The notes below the pieces were generated by a model that had not been told where the DNA came from, did no database searches, and worked only from the letters and a program-made list of their open reading frames with translations. From NCBI GenBank assembly GCA_910585605.1, contig CAJUFL010000004.1, forward strand, positions 1 to 64,000: 64,000 nucleotides of DNA, written 5' to 3'. The first letter of the stretch is position 1; each line of letters starts with the position of its first letter. Below are positions 7,737 through 16,194 of the stretch, piece after piece. The stretch is from an uncultured Lachnospiraceae bacterium (GTDB lineage: Bacteria > Bacillota > Clostridia > Lachnospirales > Lachnospiraceae). The position numbers and the translations under genes are program-made.

Positions 7737-9710
7737 TTACAATTCCTCCTTTAATTTTACAGAAGCAACTACCTGTTCTAATTCCTGTGATTGTAACAGA
7801 GAGTGGGCGGCGGTTTTATCCGCTTCGGCAGCTAACTGCTGGTTAGTATGGGCAATATCTAAAACAGTACGGATTTCTTTTGATACCAGACCAACTGTAT
7901 TTTGCTGTTCCGTGGCAATCTGTTCAATCTGGCTAGAAATTCCTTTAAATTCGTCGGTGGTTTTATTAATCTCCTGAAAGGATTCGGCCGTTGCTTTGGC
8001 AGTAGCAAGCCCTTCATCAATAGACAGATTTGCTTGAAGAATAATATCACCGGTTTGTTTTAAAGCATCTGCTGTCTGGTCTGCCAGGACACCTATCTGC
8101 TGTGCGACAATTGCAAAGCCTCTTCCACTTTCTCCGGCTCTTGCAGCTTCAATGGAAGCATTTAATGCCAGCAGACTTGTCTGTGATGAAATATCATCAA
8201 TTAATTGGCTGATTTTTATAATCTCCTGCATATTGGAATAAATGTTGTTCATTGTGCCAAGCATGGAATCCATCTGTTGTTTACCCTGTGAAATTCTGTC
8301 TTCGGCACCACTGGTATATAATTTGACCTGAGTGGCACTTTCGTTAATCAGACGAATTTTTTGTGTAATAATATGGATGCTTTTGTCTAACCGGTCCAGT
8401 GCAGAGGACTGTTCTACAGAACCGTCATAAAGCCGTTTGGCATAGCCGGAAACTTCAGAAGAGTTCTGGTTCACAGCAGCAGAGGCATCGTTGATCTGGT
8501 GCATAGTGTGGTTCAGTGATTCCGTGATACTGGTTAAGGCCTCTTTAATTGCGGCAAAATCTCCGATGAAAGTATTCGGGATATCCTGGGAATAGTCTCC
8601 CTCCGACAGATATCCGAGAGAAGTTTTTAAGTTATCTATGTAAGAGTCAATATTATTAATCGTCTTTGAAAGGGCATTGGTCAATATTTCCGCTTCATCC
8701 TCTGTTTGTGCAAGGATAACCTCGTCTTTTAAATTGCCTTCTGCTAATGCAGTCAGTCTTTTTGTAGACAAAGAAAGAGAATCGGATATTTTTTCAGCTG
8801 CCAATGCTGTGAAGAATCTTGCTGCAACAAGTAATGCAGAGGCTAACAGGATACATAGTATAACGGATATCACAAGTGATTTCATGAAATCACTCCTTGG
8901 AGCATCAATAATTAATGCCCAGTTTGTTCCGGCCACAGGGGAATATGCCACATAATGTTTTTTGTGTTGAAGATTCATGATTTCAGAGCCGGTCTGGAAA
9001 TGAATCATGGCATCAAAAATGGCATTATTTTTCTTAGAACCGTAGAGTTCATATACATTTGGGTGTTTCTCCATATTGGTTAAGTCTTTGTCGGCAATGA
9101 TTGTGCCCTCTTCGTTAATGATATAGGCAGAGCCGTTGATGCCGATATTGATATTGCTTAACACATCATTTAATAAGTCATATTTATAACTTCCAATCAG
9201 ATAAGCAAAGCATTCCCCTTCTCTGCTAAGTGGAGCTCCCACGGATAGCTGCCATACGTTATCGGAATAATAAGGTTCACCAATAGAAATATTACTTGTG
9301 TTGGTTAAATAGGTATAATATTTTTTGTCAGTAATAGAATCTGGGGCAAGATCATCCCCATATAATTTTTGTCCCTCCAGATCATAGACTGCAAGCCAGA
9401 CAAATTCAATGCGGGTTTTCCGTTCATCTAAAATTTCCTGCTTTTTTCCGGTATTTAACGAATCCTCCAGCAGTTCACTTTCCAATGCCAGATTTGCCAT
9501 GCGGTCTGTCAGAAGGTGAAGATTTGAGCTTATATTCTGGGAGGAGGTTTTTGCCATCGTCTGTAAATTATCTGACAGGATGGAGCTTGTAGATACAAAA
9601 CTATTGACAATCATGGTAATGGTTAGAAGAATTCCGAGTGAAATTGATACACTCATAACATAAAACACAATTTTTTGTTTCATCGTTTTCTTTTTTTTCA
9701 TAGTGTTCAT
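7737..9710 (-). CDS. Methyl-accepting chemotaxis protein with extracellular dCache-type sensor
   Basis: 657 aa. Membrane helix 1 is near 14-37, followed by an extracytoplasmic sensor of about 240 residues with Cache features (FVWLAVYDLEGQKLYGDD, then GEPYYSDNVWQLSVGAPLSR and GSAYIINEEGTIIADKDL). Membrane helix 2 is near 280-300, then a HAMP-like linker and the signalling coiled coil with the invariant hairpin LLALNASIEAARAGESGRGF near 513-532. It would relay a small-molecule signal to CheA/CheW, neither of which is in the window. Co-orientation with the FMN lipoprotein suggests that protein could be a partner of the sensor. Confidence 0.92.
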   Translation of the reverse strand: MNTMKKKKTMKQKIVFYVMSVSISLGILLTITMIVNSFVSTSSILSDNLQTMAKTSSQNISSNLHLLTDRMANLALESELLEDSLNTGKKQEILDERKTRIEFVWLAVYDLEGQKLYGDDLAPDSITDKKYYTYLTNTSNISIGEPYYSDNVWQLSVGAPLSREGECFAYLIGSYKYDLLNDVLSNINIGINGSAYIINEEGTIIADKDLTNMEKHPNVYELYGSKKNNAIFDAMIHFQTGSEIMNLQHKKHYVAYSPVAGTNWALIIDAPRSDFMKSLVISVILCILLASALLVAARFFTALAAEKISDSLSLSTKRLTALAEGNLKDEVILAQTEDEAEILTNALSKTINNIDSYIDNLKTSLGYLSEGDYSQDIPNTFIGDFAAIKEALTSITESLNHTMHQINDASAAVNQNSSEVSGYAKRLYDGSVEQSSALDRLDKSIHIITQKIRLINESATQVKLYTSGAEDRISQGKQQMDSMLGTMNNIYSNMQEIIKISQLIDDISSQTSLLALNASIEAARAGESGRGFAIVAQQIGVLADQTADALKQTGDIILQANLSIDEGLATAKATAESFQEINKTTDEFKGISSQIEQIATEQQNTVGLVSKEIRTVLDIAHTNQQLAAEADKTAAHSLLQSQELEQVVASVKLKEEL

Positions 9711-9920
9711 ATCCTTTGCTTAGTTTTATATATATTGTATCAGATATTAATAAATTGTATAGTGCTATTTTATGTAGACGATAAGAAAAAGGGCATTAAA
9801 ATAAAGTTTTCATATAAATGGGTTATAATTGCTATTTTATCTGATATTGTGGTAAAATCAATATAAATTAAAAAATTCTCGTTGAATCTGAAACAGGGGG
9901 ATTAGATATGAGGGGATATT

Positions 9921-10697
9921 ATGGCAATTGAAGATGTAGTAAAAATGAATTACAACAAATTAAATGAAAATGATATTTATATTTGGAATTATATTGAGAG
10001 TCATCGTGAAGAATGCTGCCAGTGTACCATTGAAGAACTTGCCAAAAACTGCAATGTATCCCGAACCACAATACTGCGTTTTGCAAAAAAATTATCAATG
10101 GAAGGTTTTTCAGAGTTAAAGATTCACTTAAAACTGGAACAAAAAAAGAGCCGTCCAAGAGCTGACAAAAATACGATAAAAACAGTCTGCGATGACTATC
10201 GGAAAAAGATTGATGAGATGGAAAAAACGGATTATTCTGATATTTGCAAACGGATTTATGAGGCAAAGAGGATATTTGTTTACGGTTCTGGTGCAGTCCA
10301 GTCTTTTGTTGCCAAGGAGTTTAAACGTGCCTTTTTGTCTGCTAAGGTGTGCATGTATCAGATTGAAGGTTTGGAAGCGGAACAGGAATTGATTGCAAAT
10401 GTATTGCAGGAAGGAGATTTGGTAATCATTGTATCCCTTACAGGAGAGTCAGGACATGTCGTAAATTTTGCAAAGATTCTGAACATGAAAGGGATTCCGA
10501 TTATTGCCATGACAAAGCTCAAGAACAATACACTGGCACAGATGAGTGATGAATGCATATATATAAATACCTCTAATGTTGCCACCACACATATCGAGAA
10601 TTATGAGACAACCACATTATTTTTTATGGTGGTGGAACTGCTTTTAATTAAATATCTGATTTATCAGGAAAAACGATGTGAAAGATATATTGATTAG
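9921..10697 (+). CDS. RpiR/MurR family regulator (HTH + SIS domain)
   Basis: 258 aa. The N-terminal HTH_6 (residues 10-85) includes CTIEELAKNCNVSRTTILRF and AKKLSMEGFSELKIHLKLE. The SIS phosphosugar-binding domain (residues 100-240) includes IFVYGSGAVQSFVAKEFKRA and VIIVSLTGESGHVVNFAKIL. RpiR proteins sense phosphosugars. Because a PTS protein and a GH4 6-phospho-glucosidase follow, the effector is likely a phosphorylated alpha-glucoside or glucose-6-phosphate. Ribosome site GAGGGG precedes ATG 9921. A terminator follows directly, so this gene can be expressed separately. Confidence 0.9.
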   Translation: MAIEDVVKMNYNKLNENDIYIWNYIESHREECCQCTIEELAKNCNVSRTTILRFAKKLSMEGFSELKIHLKLEQKKSRPRADKNTIKTVCDDYRKKIDEMEKTDYSDICKRIYEAKRIFVYGSGAVQSFVAKEFKRAFLSAKVCMYQIEGLEAEQELIANVLQEGDLVIIVSLTGESGHVVNFAKILNMKGIPIIAMTKLKNNTLAQMSDECIYINTSNVATTHIENYETTTLFFMVVELLLIKYLIYQEKRCERYID

Positions 10698-10712
10698 GAA
10701 AAAATTATACCA

Positions 10713-10741
10713 ATGCCATCCGAAAAGGGTGGTATTTTTTT
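10713..10741 (+). terminator. Rho-independent terminator after the RpiR gene
   Basis: ATGCCATCC (10713-10721) and GGGTGGTAT (10727-10735) enclose GAAAA, followed by T7. Confidence 0.85.
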
Positions 10742-10798
10742 GTGCAAAAAACAGATAGATTCCGTGAAATTTCACAGGAGAATGTGAAGAAAACCTAA

Positions 10799-11923
10799 GT
10801 GGCAGGTCTTTTAATTCCGATTACCCTTACTGCGGTGGTAGCAGGTGTAACGGAACCACTGGAATTTACATTCCTGTTTATCTGTCCTCCGCTGTTTTTA
10901 TTGCATTCAATATTAGCGGGTGTGATGGATATGGTAACTTATATGGTTGGTGTTGTAGGTAACTTTGCAGGAGGTCTGATTGAGTTTGCGGCAATCAATT
11001 GGATACCATTAGGAGGGACATATGCAGGAACATATGTAAAACAGATTATTGTCGGGCTGGTGTTTATAGCAATATATTATTTTGTATTCAAGACAGTCAT
11101 TTTGAAATTTGATATTAAGACACCAGGGCGTGAGGATAATGATGAAGAGGTTAAGTTCTTTTCCAAGGCAGATTATAAGGATAAGAAGGGCAGTGCAAAA
11201 GGCGGCGATGTATGTGCAAGGAAAGCATCTGATTTTCTGGATGCACTGGGCGGAGCAGAGAATATTACGGATGTGACAAATTGTGCAACAAGGCTTCGTC
11301 TGACCGTGGCAGATATTTCCCTTGTACAGGATACATCCGCATTTAAGGCAGCGGGAGCACACGGACTGGTAACAAAAGGAAATGCGGTTCAGGTGATTGT
11401 CGGTATGGATGTAGAAAATGTAAGAAGCGAATTTGAAGCGCTTCTCACAAAAGGAAGAAATGGAGAACAAAAAGCAAAAATCCGCATCGGTTCGCCGGTA
11501 GAAGGGAATGTAATACCTTTAGAGGAAATGAAGGATGAGGGATTTGCTTCCGGCAGTATGGGACCGGGTGTCGCCATTATACCTGAAGCAGATACAATAT
11601 ATGCACCTGAAGATGCTGAGATTGCCATGGTATTTGATACAAAGCATGCGGTAGGATTTACTACGAAGGACGGTGTGGAAATTTTAATTCATATCGGAAT
11701 TGATACCGTTGAATTAAACGGAGAAGGCTTTGTCACACATGTTCATGCAGGGGATCAGGTGAAAAAAGGCGACAAACTGGTGACATTTGACAGAAAAGCC
11801 ATTGCAGAGAAAGGGTATGATACAACGATAGCTGTACTGGTAACCAATGCGGACCAGTATGAGAAGATACTGGCAATACCGGGAAAGGCAGGCCTTAAAG
11901 ATGTCTGTATGGAAGTGCAGTAG
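10799..11923 (+). CDS. PTS alpha-glucoside-type EIIC(B)(A) protein, missing most of EIIC
   Basis: The frame opens at GTG 10799 inside the EIIC domain: AGLLIPITLTAVVAGVTEPL is the conserved late-EIIC block. Only about 105 residues of EIIC (3-4 helices) remain, whereas full domains have about 400. The rest is intact: EIIB near 143-215 with phosphorylatable Cys in TNCATRLRL, and a Crr-like EIIA near 225-370 with active His in EILIHIGIDTVEL. A stop codon sits immediately before GTG and no ribosome site is visible. Upstream codons in the same frame (ENVKKT, then stop) resemble the natural approach to this block. I judge it a 5'-deleted remnant, unable to transport alone, though EIIB/EIIA could still be produced. 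Confidence 0.8.
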   Translation: MAGLLIPITLTAVVAGVTEPLEFTFLFICPPLFLLHSILAGVMDMVTYMVGVVGNFAGGLIEFAAINWIPLGGTYAGTYVKQIIVGLVFIAIYYFVFKTVILKFDIKTPGREDNDEEVKFFSKADYKDKKGSAKGGDVCARKASDFLDALGGAENITDVTNCATRLRLTVADISLVQDTSAFKAAGAHGLVTKGNAVQVIVGMDVENVRSEFEALLTKGRNGEQKAKIRIGSPVEGNVIPLEEMKDEGFASGSMGPGVAIIPEADTIYAPEDAEIAMVFDTKHAVGFTTKDGVEILIHIGIDTVELNGEGFVTHVHAGDQVKKGDKLVTFDRKAIAEKGYDTTIAVLVTNADQYEKILAIPGKAGLKDVCMEVQ

Positions 11924-11939
11924 GTTTACTGATTGATAT

Positions 11940-11996
11940 AATTCAGGGTAGGAAAGCTGTTCCCCTCCCCCCCCTCGAACGGCATCTGCCCTGAAT
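11940..11996 (+). repeat. Inverted repeat between PTS and GH4 genes
   Basis: ATTCAGGG (11940-11947) and CCCTGAAT (near 11989-11996) flank a segment containing a C-run of eight or nine. No T-run follows, so this is a possible processing or regulatory hairpin rather than a classic terminator. Confidence 0.5.
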
Positions 11997-12003
11997 AATA
12001 CAA

Positions 12004-12032
12004 TTGACAGTAGAAACTTGAAATAGATATTT
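12004..12032 (+). promoter_or_regulatory. Possible promoter for the GH4 gene
   Basis: TTGACA at 12004-12009, 17 bp, then ATATTT at 12027-12032. The -35 is perfect and the -10 weak. It would give the GH4 gene its own transcript independent of the damaged PTS gene. Confidence 0.45.
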
Positions 12033-12067
12033 ACATGAATGAAAGTAAGAAGGAAAGGATGATAATT

Positions 12068-13396
12068 ATGGAAAAATATTCAATTACAGTAGCAGGCGGC
12101 GGCAGCACATTTACACCAGGAATTGTTTTGATGTTGTTAGACCATCAGGACCGTTTTCCTATCCGCCAGATTAAATTTTATGATAATGATGCCGAGAGAC
12201 AGGAGATTGTAGCGAAAGCATGTGAGATTTATTTAAGGGAAAATGCACCGGATATTCAGTTTTCTTATACTACAGACCCAAAGACAGCATTCACGGATAT
12301 TGATTTTGTTCTGGCACATATCCGTGTGGGCAAATATGCAATGCGTGAGCTGGATGAGAAGATTCCGTTAAAATACGGAGTTGTGGGTCAGGAAACCTGT
12401 GGACCAGGAGGTCTGGCATACGGCATGCGCTCCATTGGCGGTGTCATTGAAATCCTTGACTATATGGAAAAATATTCTCCGAATGCATGGATGTTAAATT
12501 ACTCTAATCCGGCGGCTATCGTAGCGGAAGCAACCAGAAGGCTTCGTCCGAATTCCAAGATTTTAAATATCTGTGATATGCCGATTGATCTGGAAGAGAA
12601 AATGGCTTCCATGTGTGGTGTGGCTTCCAGAAAAGAAATGGTGGTTTCCTACTATGGTCTGAATCATTTCGGATGGTGGTCAAAGATTTATGATAAGGAA
12701 GGCAATGATTTAATGCCAAAGATTCGTGCCCATGTGAAGGAAAATGGATTTGCCGATGCAATTTCCGAAACAAACCAGCATGTGGATGCAAGCTGGAGAG
12801 AGACCTTTACAAAGGCAAAGGATGTATATGCACTTGACCCGGAGACCATACCAAATACTTATTTGAAGTACTATTTATATCCTGATTATGTGGTAGAACA
12901 TTCCAACCCGGAATATACTCGTGCAAATGAGGTTATGGACGGACGGGAGAAACAGGTATTTGGTGCATGCCGTAAGATTATTGAGAGCGGTACGGCAAAG
13001 GACGGCGGATTTGAGGCAGATGTACACGCTTCCTATATCGTAGACCTTGCCTGTGCCATTGCGAAAAATACCAGAGAGCGGTTTTTGTTGATTGTTCCCA
13101 ATGAAGGAGCGATAGAAAACTTCGACAGGACGGCAATGGTCGAGATTCCCTGCATCGTTGGCAGCAATGGGTATGAGAAAATCTGTCAGGGCTCTATTCC
13201 ACAGTTCCAGAAAGGACTTATGGAACAGCAGGTCAGTGTGGAGAAGCTTTGCGTAGAAGCATGGATTGAAGGGAGCTACCAAAAGATGTGGCAGGCACTT
13301 ACCCTATCCAAGACTGTGCCCAGTGCCGCGGTGGCTAAGAAGATTTTAGATGATTTGATTGAAGCAAATAAGGATTATTGGCCAGAGTTAAAATAA
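12068..13396 (+). CDS. GH4 6-phospho-alpha-glucosidase (NAD+/Mn2+-dependent)
   Basis: 442 aa from ATG 12068, preferred over the in-frame ATG 12035 because AAGGAAAGG lies just upstream and GH4 proteins begin directly with the nucleotide-binding strand (KYSITVAGGGSTFTPGIVLM). The motif NICDMPIDL near 168-176 contains CDMP, typical of the phospho-alpha-glucosidase branch (phospho-beta enzymes usually have CNVP). GH4 enzymes hydrolyse 6-phospho-glucosides by an unusual oxidation/elimination route and need NAD+ and a divalent metal. With the RpiR and PTS genes it forms a maltose/alpha-glucoside phosphate locus. A terminator follows. Confidence 0.88.
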   Translation: MEKYSITVAGGGSTFTPGIVLMLLDHQDRFPIRQIKFYDNDAERQEIVAKACEIYLRENAPDIQFSYTTDPKTAFTDIDFVLAHIRVGKYAMRELDEKIPLKYGVVGQETCGPGGLAYGMRSIGGVIEILDYMEKYSPNAWMLNYSNPAAIVAEATRRLRPNSKILNICDMPIDLEEKMASMCGVASRKEMVVSYYGLNHFGWWSKIYDKEGNDLMPKIRAHVKENGFADAISETNQHVDASWRETFTKAKDVYALDPETIPNTYLKYYLYPDYVVEHSNPEYTRANEVMDGREKQVFGACRKIIESGTAKDGGFEADVHASYIVDLACAIAKNTRERFLLIVPNEGAIENFDRTAMVEIPCIVGSNGYEKICQGSIPQFQKGLMEQQVSVEKLCVEAWIEGSYQKMWQALTLSKTVPSAAVAKKILDDLIEANKDYWPELK

Positions 13397-13413
13397 GCAC
13401 TCCCCATATAATG

Positions 13414-13458
13414 AGGCATCCCAGTCTGTTAAGAGACAGATTATGGGATGCCTTTTTA
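13414..13458 (+). terminator. Rho-independent terminator after the GH4 gene
   Basis: AGGCATCCCA (13414-13423) pairs with TGGGATGCCT (13444-13453), with an inner GTCT/AGAC stem and a T5 tail. Confidence 0.88.
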
Positions 13459-13497
13459 TTAAGAGGGTTATTGATAAAAACTATTAAAGATCCTTTT

Positions 13498-14364
13498 TTA
13501 CAGTTTATATTGTTTATATAAAGCTTCTCTGTATTCAGAATCGGTTGTGACCTTGGGAATCTCATCAGATAAACCATTTTGTATGAGAATATTGATCAAA
13601 GCAGCAAGGCGGTTTTCACCTTCAGATTTTCCTTTAGCAATTGCAGAAGCCATATCCCAGTTATACTTTTCCCTGGCTTCACATTGCTCCCGGATTTTCT
13701 CATCCTCAGTCATCTGGCGGAAGGTAACAACGGTATCTTCAATGTAAGTATTTTTCTTTGCTAACATATCTAATTCCTCCCAGGTTTTGGCTTTTAAAAG
13801 CTTTGCCCAATCATACAAATCCGTAAGGCTCATTTTTGTAGAAGCATCTTTTAGTACATTTAAGTCTAACACACGTAGAATAAATTTGTCACTATAAACT
13901 TCATGGTTTTTAGTATTCAGGAGTTTAAATTCCGAATAAAATTCCGGTGTCAGACCGGGAATGTCAAAATTTACAATACCAATATGTATCGTGGTACAGA
14001 CATTAATGTAGTCTTCCCCTTTTTGCAGGTTGTCAAAGGAGCGGCACAGGTAAGTAAGGGAACGTTCAGGCCAGTTGCCCAGGTCGTGAACCTGCATTTC
14101 GATGTTGATGATCTGGTCATGGTTCAGCCGGATCTTGATATCCAGCACGCAGGTTTTATCATTGATGGTTTCGCCAAGCTGGATTGGGTTTAGAATCTCT
14201 ACATTCTGAATGCTTTCTTCCGGCAGGGATAAAAGGGCGTAAAGGAATCCCTTTAAGGCATGGGTGTTCTTCTGCAATACTGCCCGGAACATATAATCGT
14301 TGGTCATCGTATAGGGAAGTGTTCCGGTGGGTAAAGCATCGTGTTGTGTTTTTGTGTCTGTCAT
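13498..14364 (-). CDS. Rpn family recombination-promoting nuclease / PD-(D/E)XK transposase-like protein, copy A
   Basis: 288 aa. The N-terminal region matches the Rpn/YhgA-like family: LPYTMTNDYMFRAVLQKN, then VLDIKIRLNHDQIINIEMQV, which contains the D...(E)xQ-type nuclease core, and PERSLTYLCRSFDNLQKGED. The C-terminus carries the family's short AKGKSEGE repeat-like segment. Rpn proteins are DNA endonucleases that stimulate RecA-independent recombination; many are annotated as inactivated transposase relatives. It lies immediately downstream of an almost identical copy in the same orientation. Ribosome site AGGAGAAC precedes the start. Confidence 0.85.
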   Translation of the reverse strand: MTDTKTQHDALPTGTLPYTMTNDYMFRAVLQKNTHALKGFLYALLSLPEESIQNVEILNPIQLGETINDKTCVLDIKIRLNHDQIINIEMQVHDLGNWPERSLTYLCRSFDNLQKGEDYINVCTTIHIGIVNFDIPGLTPEFYSEFKLLNTKNHEVYSDKFILRVLDLNVLKDASTKMSLTDLYDWAKLLKAKTWEELDMLAKKNTYIEDTVVTFRQMTEDEKIREQCEAREKYNWDMASAIAKGKSEGENRLAALINILIQNGLSDEIPKVTTDSEYREALYKQYKL

Positions 14365-14486
14365 AGGCAGTTCTCCTTTTCATCTGGAAAAATAAATGAA
14401 TACTGGATAGATAAAAACAGAAATAGAAAATGATAGATTATCCAGAATAAATTTTGATAGAAATAATGTATAAAAAATATGATTGC

Positions 14487-15365
14487 TTACAATTTATATT
14501 GTTTATATAAAGCTTCTCTGTATTCAGAATCGGTTGTAGCTTTGGAAATCTCGTCAGATAAGCCGTTTTGTATGAGAATGTTGATTAAAGCGGCAAGGCG
14601 TTTTTCACCTTCGGTTATGCCTTCAGATTTCCCTTTAGCAATGGCAGAAGCCATATCCCAGTTATACTTTTCCCTGGCTTCACACTGCTCCCGAATCTTT
14701 TCATCCTCAGTCATCTGGCGGAAAGTAACAACGGTATCTTCAATGTAAGTATTTTTCTTCGCTAACATATCTAATTCCTCCCAGGTTTTGGCTTTTAAAA
14801 GCTTTGCCCAATCATACAAATCCGTAAGGCTCATTTTTGTAGAAGCATCTTTTAGTACATTTAAGTCTAACACACGTAGAATAAATTTGTCACTATAAAC
14901 TTCATGGTTTTTAGTATTCAGGAGTTTAAATTCCGAATAAAATTCCGGTGTCAGACCGGGAATGTCAAAATTTACAATACCAATATGTATCGTGGTACAG
15001 ACATTAATGTAGTCTTCCCCTTTTTGCAGGTTGTCAAAGGAGCGGCACAGGTAAGTAAGGGAACGTTCAGGCCAGTTGCCCAGGTCGTGAACCTGCATTT
15101 CGATGTTGATGATCTGGTCATGGTTCAGCCGGATCTTGATATCCAGCACGCAGGTTTTATCATTGATGGTTTCGCCAAGCTGGATTGGGTTTAGAATCTC
15201 TACATTCTGAATGCTTTCTTCCGGCAGGGATAAAAGGGCGTAAAGGAATCCCTTTAAGGCATGGGTGTTCTTCTGCAATACTGCCCGGAACATATAATCG
15301 TTGGTCATCGTATAGGGAAGTGTTCCGGTGGGTAAAGCATCGTGTTGTGTTTTTGTGTCTGTCAT
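14487..15365 (-). CDS. Rpn family recombination-promoting nuclease / PD-(D/E)XK transposase-like protein, copy B
   Basis: 292 aa. It appears identical to copy A over roughly the first 240 residues. Differences are confined to the tail: this copy has EGITEGEKRL where A has EGENRL (four extra residues), and ISKATTD instead of IPKVTTD. Extra copies of the short (ITE)GE unit are a known source of length variation in this family. Start and ribosome site match copy A. Both copies look intact, so neither is an obvious pseudogene. Confidence 0.85.
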   Translation of the reverse strand: MTDTKTQHDALPTGTLPYTMTNDYMFRAVLQKNTHALKGFLYALLSLPEESIQNVEILNPIQLGETINDKTCVLDIKIRLNHDQIINIEMQVHDLGNWPERSLTYLCRSFDNLQKGEDYINVCTTIHIGIVNFDIPGLTPEFYSEFKLLNTKNHEVYSDKFILRVLDLNVLKDASTKMSLTDLYDWAKLLKAKTWEELDMLAKKNTYIEDTVVTFRQMTEDEKIREQCEAREKYNWDMASAIAKGKSEGITEGEKRLAALINILIQNGLSDEISKATTDSEYREALYKQYKL

Positions 15366-15516
15366 AGGCAGTTCTCCTTTTCATCTGGTAAAATCAATGA
15401 ATACTGGATAGATAAAATAGAAATGGAAAATGATAGATTATCCAGAATAAATTTCGATGAAAATTAAGATATCATAAGTATGATAAAATGTAAATGCATT
15501 TGTGTAAAAATTTCTA

Positions 15517-15864
15517 TTATTGCATAAACCGTTCCATAAACTGCCACCACAGTTTTTTATCATCCTCTGAAAGTTCATAGTATTTCATTATCGCTTCTTT
15601 GGCTTTTTCGTCACGCACGCCAATCTCGGCACATATTTTTTCAAAATCCATGTCAGAATTTTGCTTCATTTCTCCATCACCAAACCGGAGCCATTGTTCA
15701 TTTATGTTAAATTCCCTGCATATCAGAGAAATAACAGCATCGCTGGGAGCATTTTTACCAACTTCATAGGCAGATATATTTCCTCTTGCAATTCCTATTC
15801 TATTAGCAAATGATTGTTGAGTTAATCCTACTTCTTTTCTTATCTTTTTTATTCTATTGTTCAT
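15517..15864 (-). CDS. XRE family HTH transcriptional regulator
   Basis: 115 aa from ATG 15864, chosen because AGGAGG lies 8-9 bases upstream; a longer in-frame start at 15903 has no such site. The HTH covers residues 1-60: IRKEVGLTQQSFANRIGIAR, GNISAYEVGKNAPSDAVISL, FNINEQWLRFGDGEM. The NxxWLxxGxGxM ending is typical of phage-type repressors. The rest is a helical tail that may dimerise. It is transcribed divergently from two small genes across a region with several ACCAAC/GTTGGT half-sites, so it probably represses both directions. Confidence 0.88.
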   Translation of the reverse strand: MNNRIKKIRKEVGLTQQSFANRIGIARGNISAYEVGKNAPSDAVISLICREFNINEQWLRFGDGEMKQNSDMDFEKICAEIGVRDEKAKEAIMKYYELSEDDKKLWWQFMERFMQ

Positions 15865-15944
15865 AAGTGCTTCCTCCTGTCTCAAATATAGCATATGGAC
15901 CAACTTAAATCAATAAAAAAATGTTGGTAAATATCAACAGTATG

Positions 15945-15973
15945 TTGACATAAGTGATTAACCAGCATATAAT
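15945..15973 (+). promoter_or_regulatory. Consensus sigma-A promoter with XRE half-sites
   Basis: TTGACA (15945-15950), 17 bp, TATAAT (15968-15973) is a perfect consensus. ATCAACAGTATGTTGAC (dyad) overlaps the -35, and GTTGGT/ACCAAC-like half-sites lie on either side. Such a strong promoter over a repressor dyad is typical of a tightly repressed switch. Confidence 0.8.
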
Positions 15974-16005
15974 AGAAATATACCAACAAAGATGGAGGTA
16001 CGGAT

Positions 16006-16194
16006 ATGGCAATATTAACAGAAAAAGATATTCAGGAGGGAAAGAAGATTTCTGAGATATTTACTATTCTTTCCGAAGAAAAAAAGACACAGGCAATCGT
16101 GTATCTGTCAGCTCTCCGGGATAAAGAAGCGGCAGATTGTGAAAACCAGGCTCTATCGAAAGCGGAACAGTGTAAAGCTTTTGGAGAGAAATGA
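16006..16194 (+). CDS. Small protein of unknown function (62 aa)
   Basis: Ribosome site GATGGAGG lies upstream of ATG 16006 and the consensus promoter 15945-15973 drives it. The sequence is helical and charged (KDIQEGKKISEIFTILSEEK then TQAIVYLSALRDKEAAD). The middle resembles the short segments that follow phage-type XRE repressors and their divergent partners. The last codons overlap the next start by 4 bp (ATGA), implying translational coupling. No family recognised. Confidence 0.6.
   Translation: MAILTEKDIQEGKKISEIFTILSEEKKTQAIVYLSALRDKEAADCENQALSKAEQCKAFGEK

Larger units (their letters stand above)
13498..15464 (-). repeat. Tandem duplication (about 1.0-kb unit) carrying the two Rpn genes
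   Basis: Unit A (about 13498-14462) and unit B (about 14487-15464) align with a 1,001-bp offset. By eye 13761-14387 and 14762-15388 are identical, including upstream sequence to CATCTGG, while the last roughly 260 bp of each gene differ at scattered sites plus a 12-bp indel. The leader beyond CATCTGG also diverges slightly. The abrupt change in similarity suggests gene conversion of the central part. Confidence 0.85.

Noticed and set aside
13903..15367. Long plus-strand frames across both Rpn genes (13903-14193, 14184-14366 and their copies)
   Set aside because: They are exact duplicates because the underlying genes are duplicated; no ribosome sites and no family resemblance.
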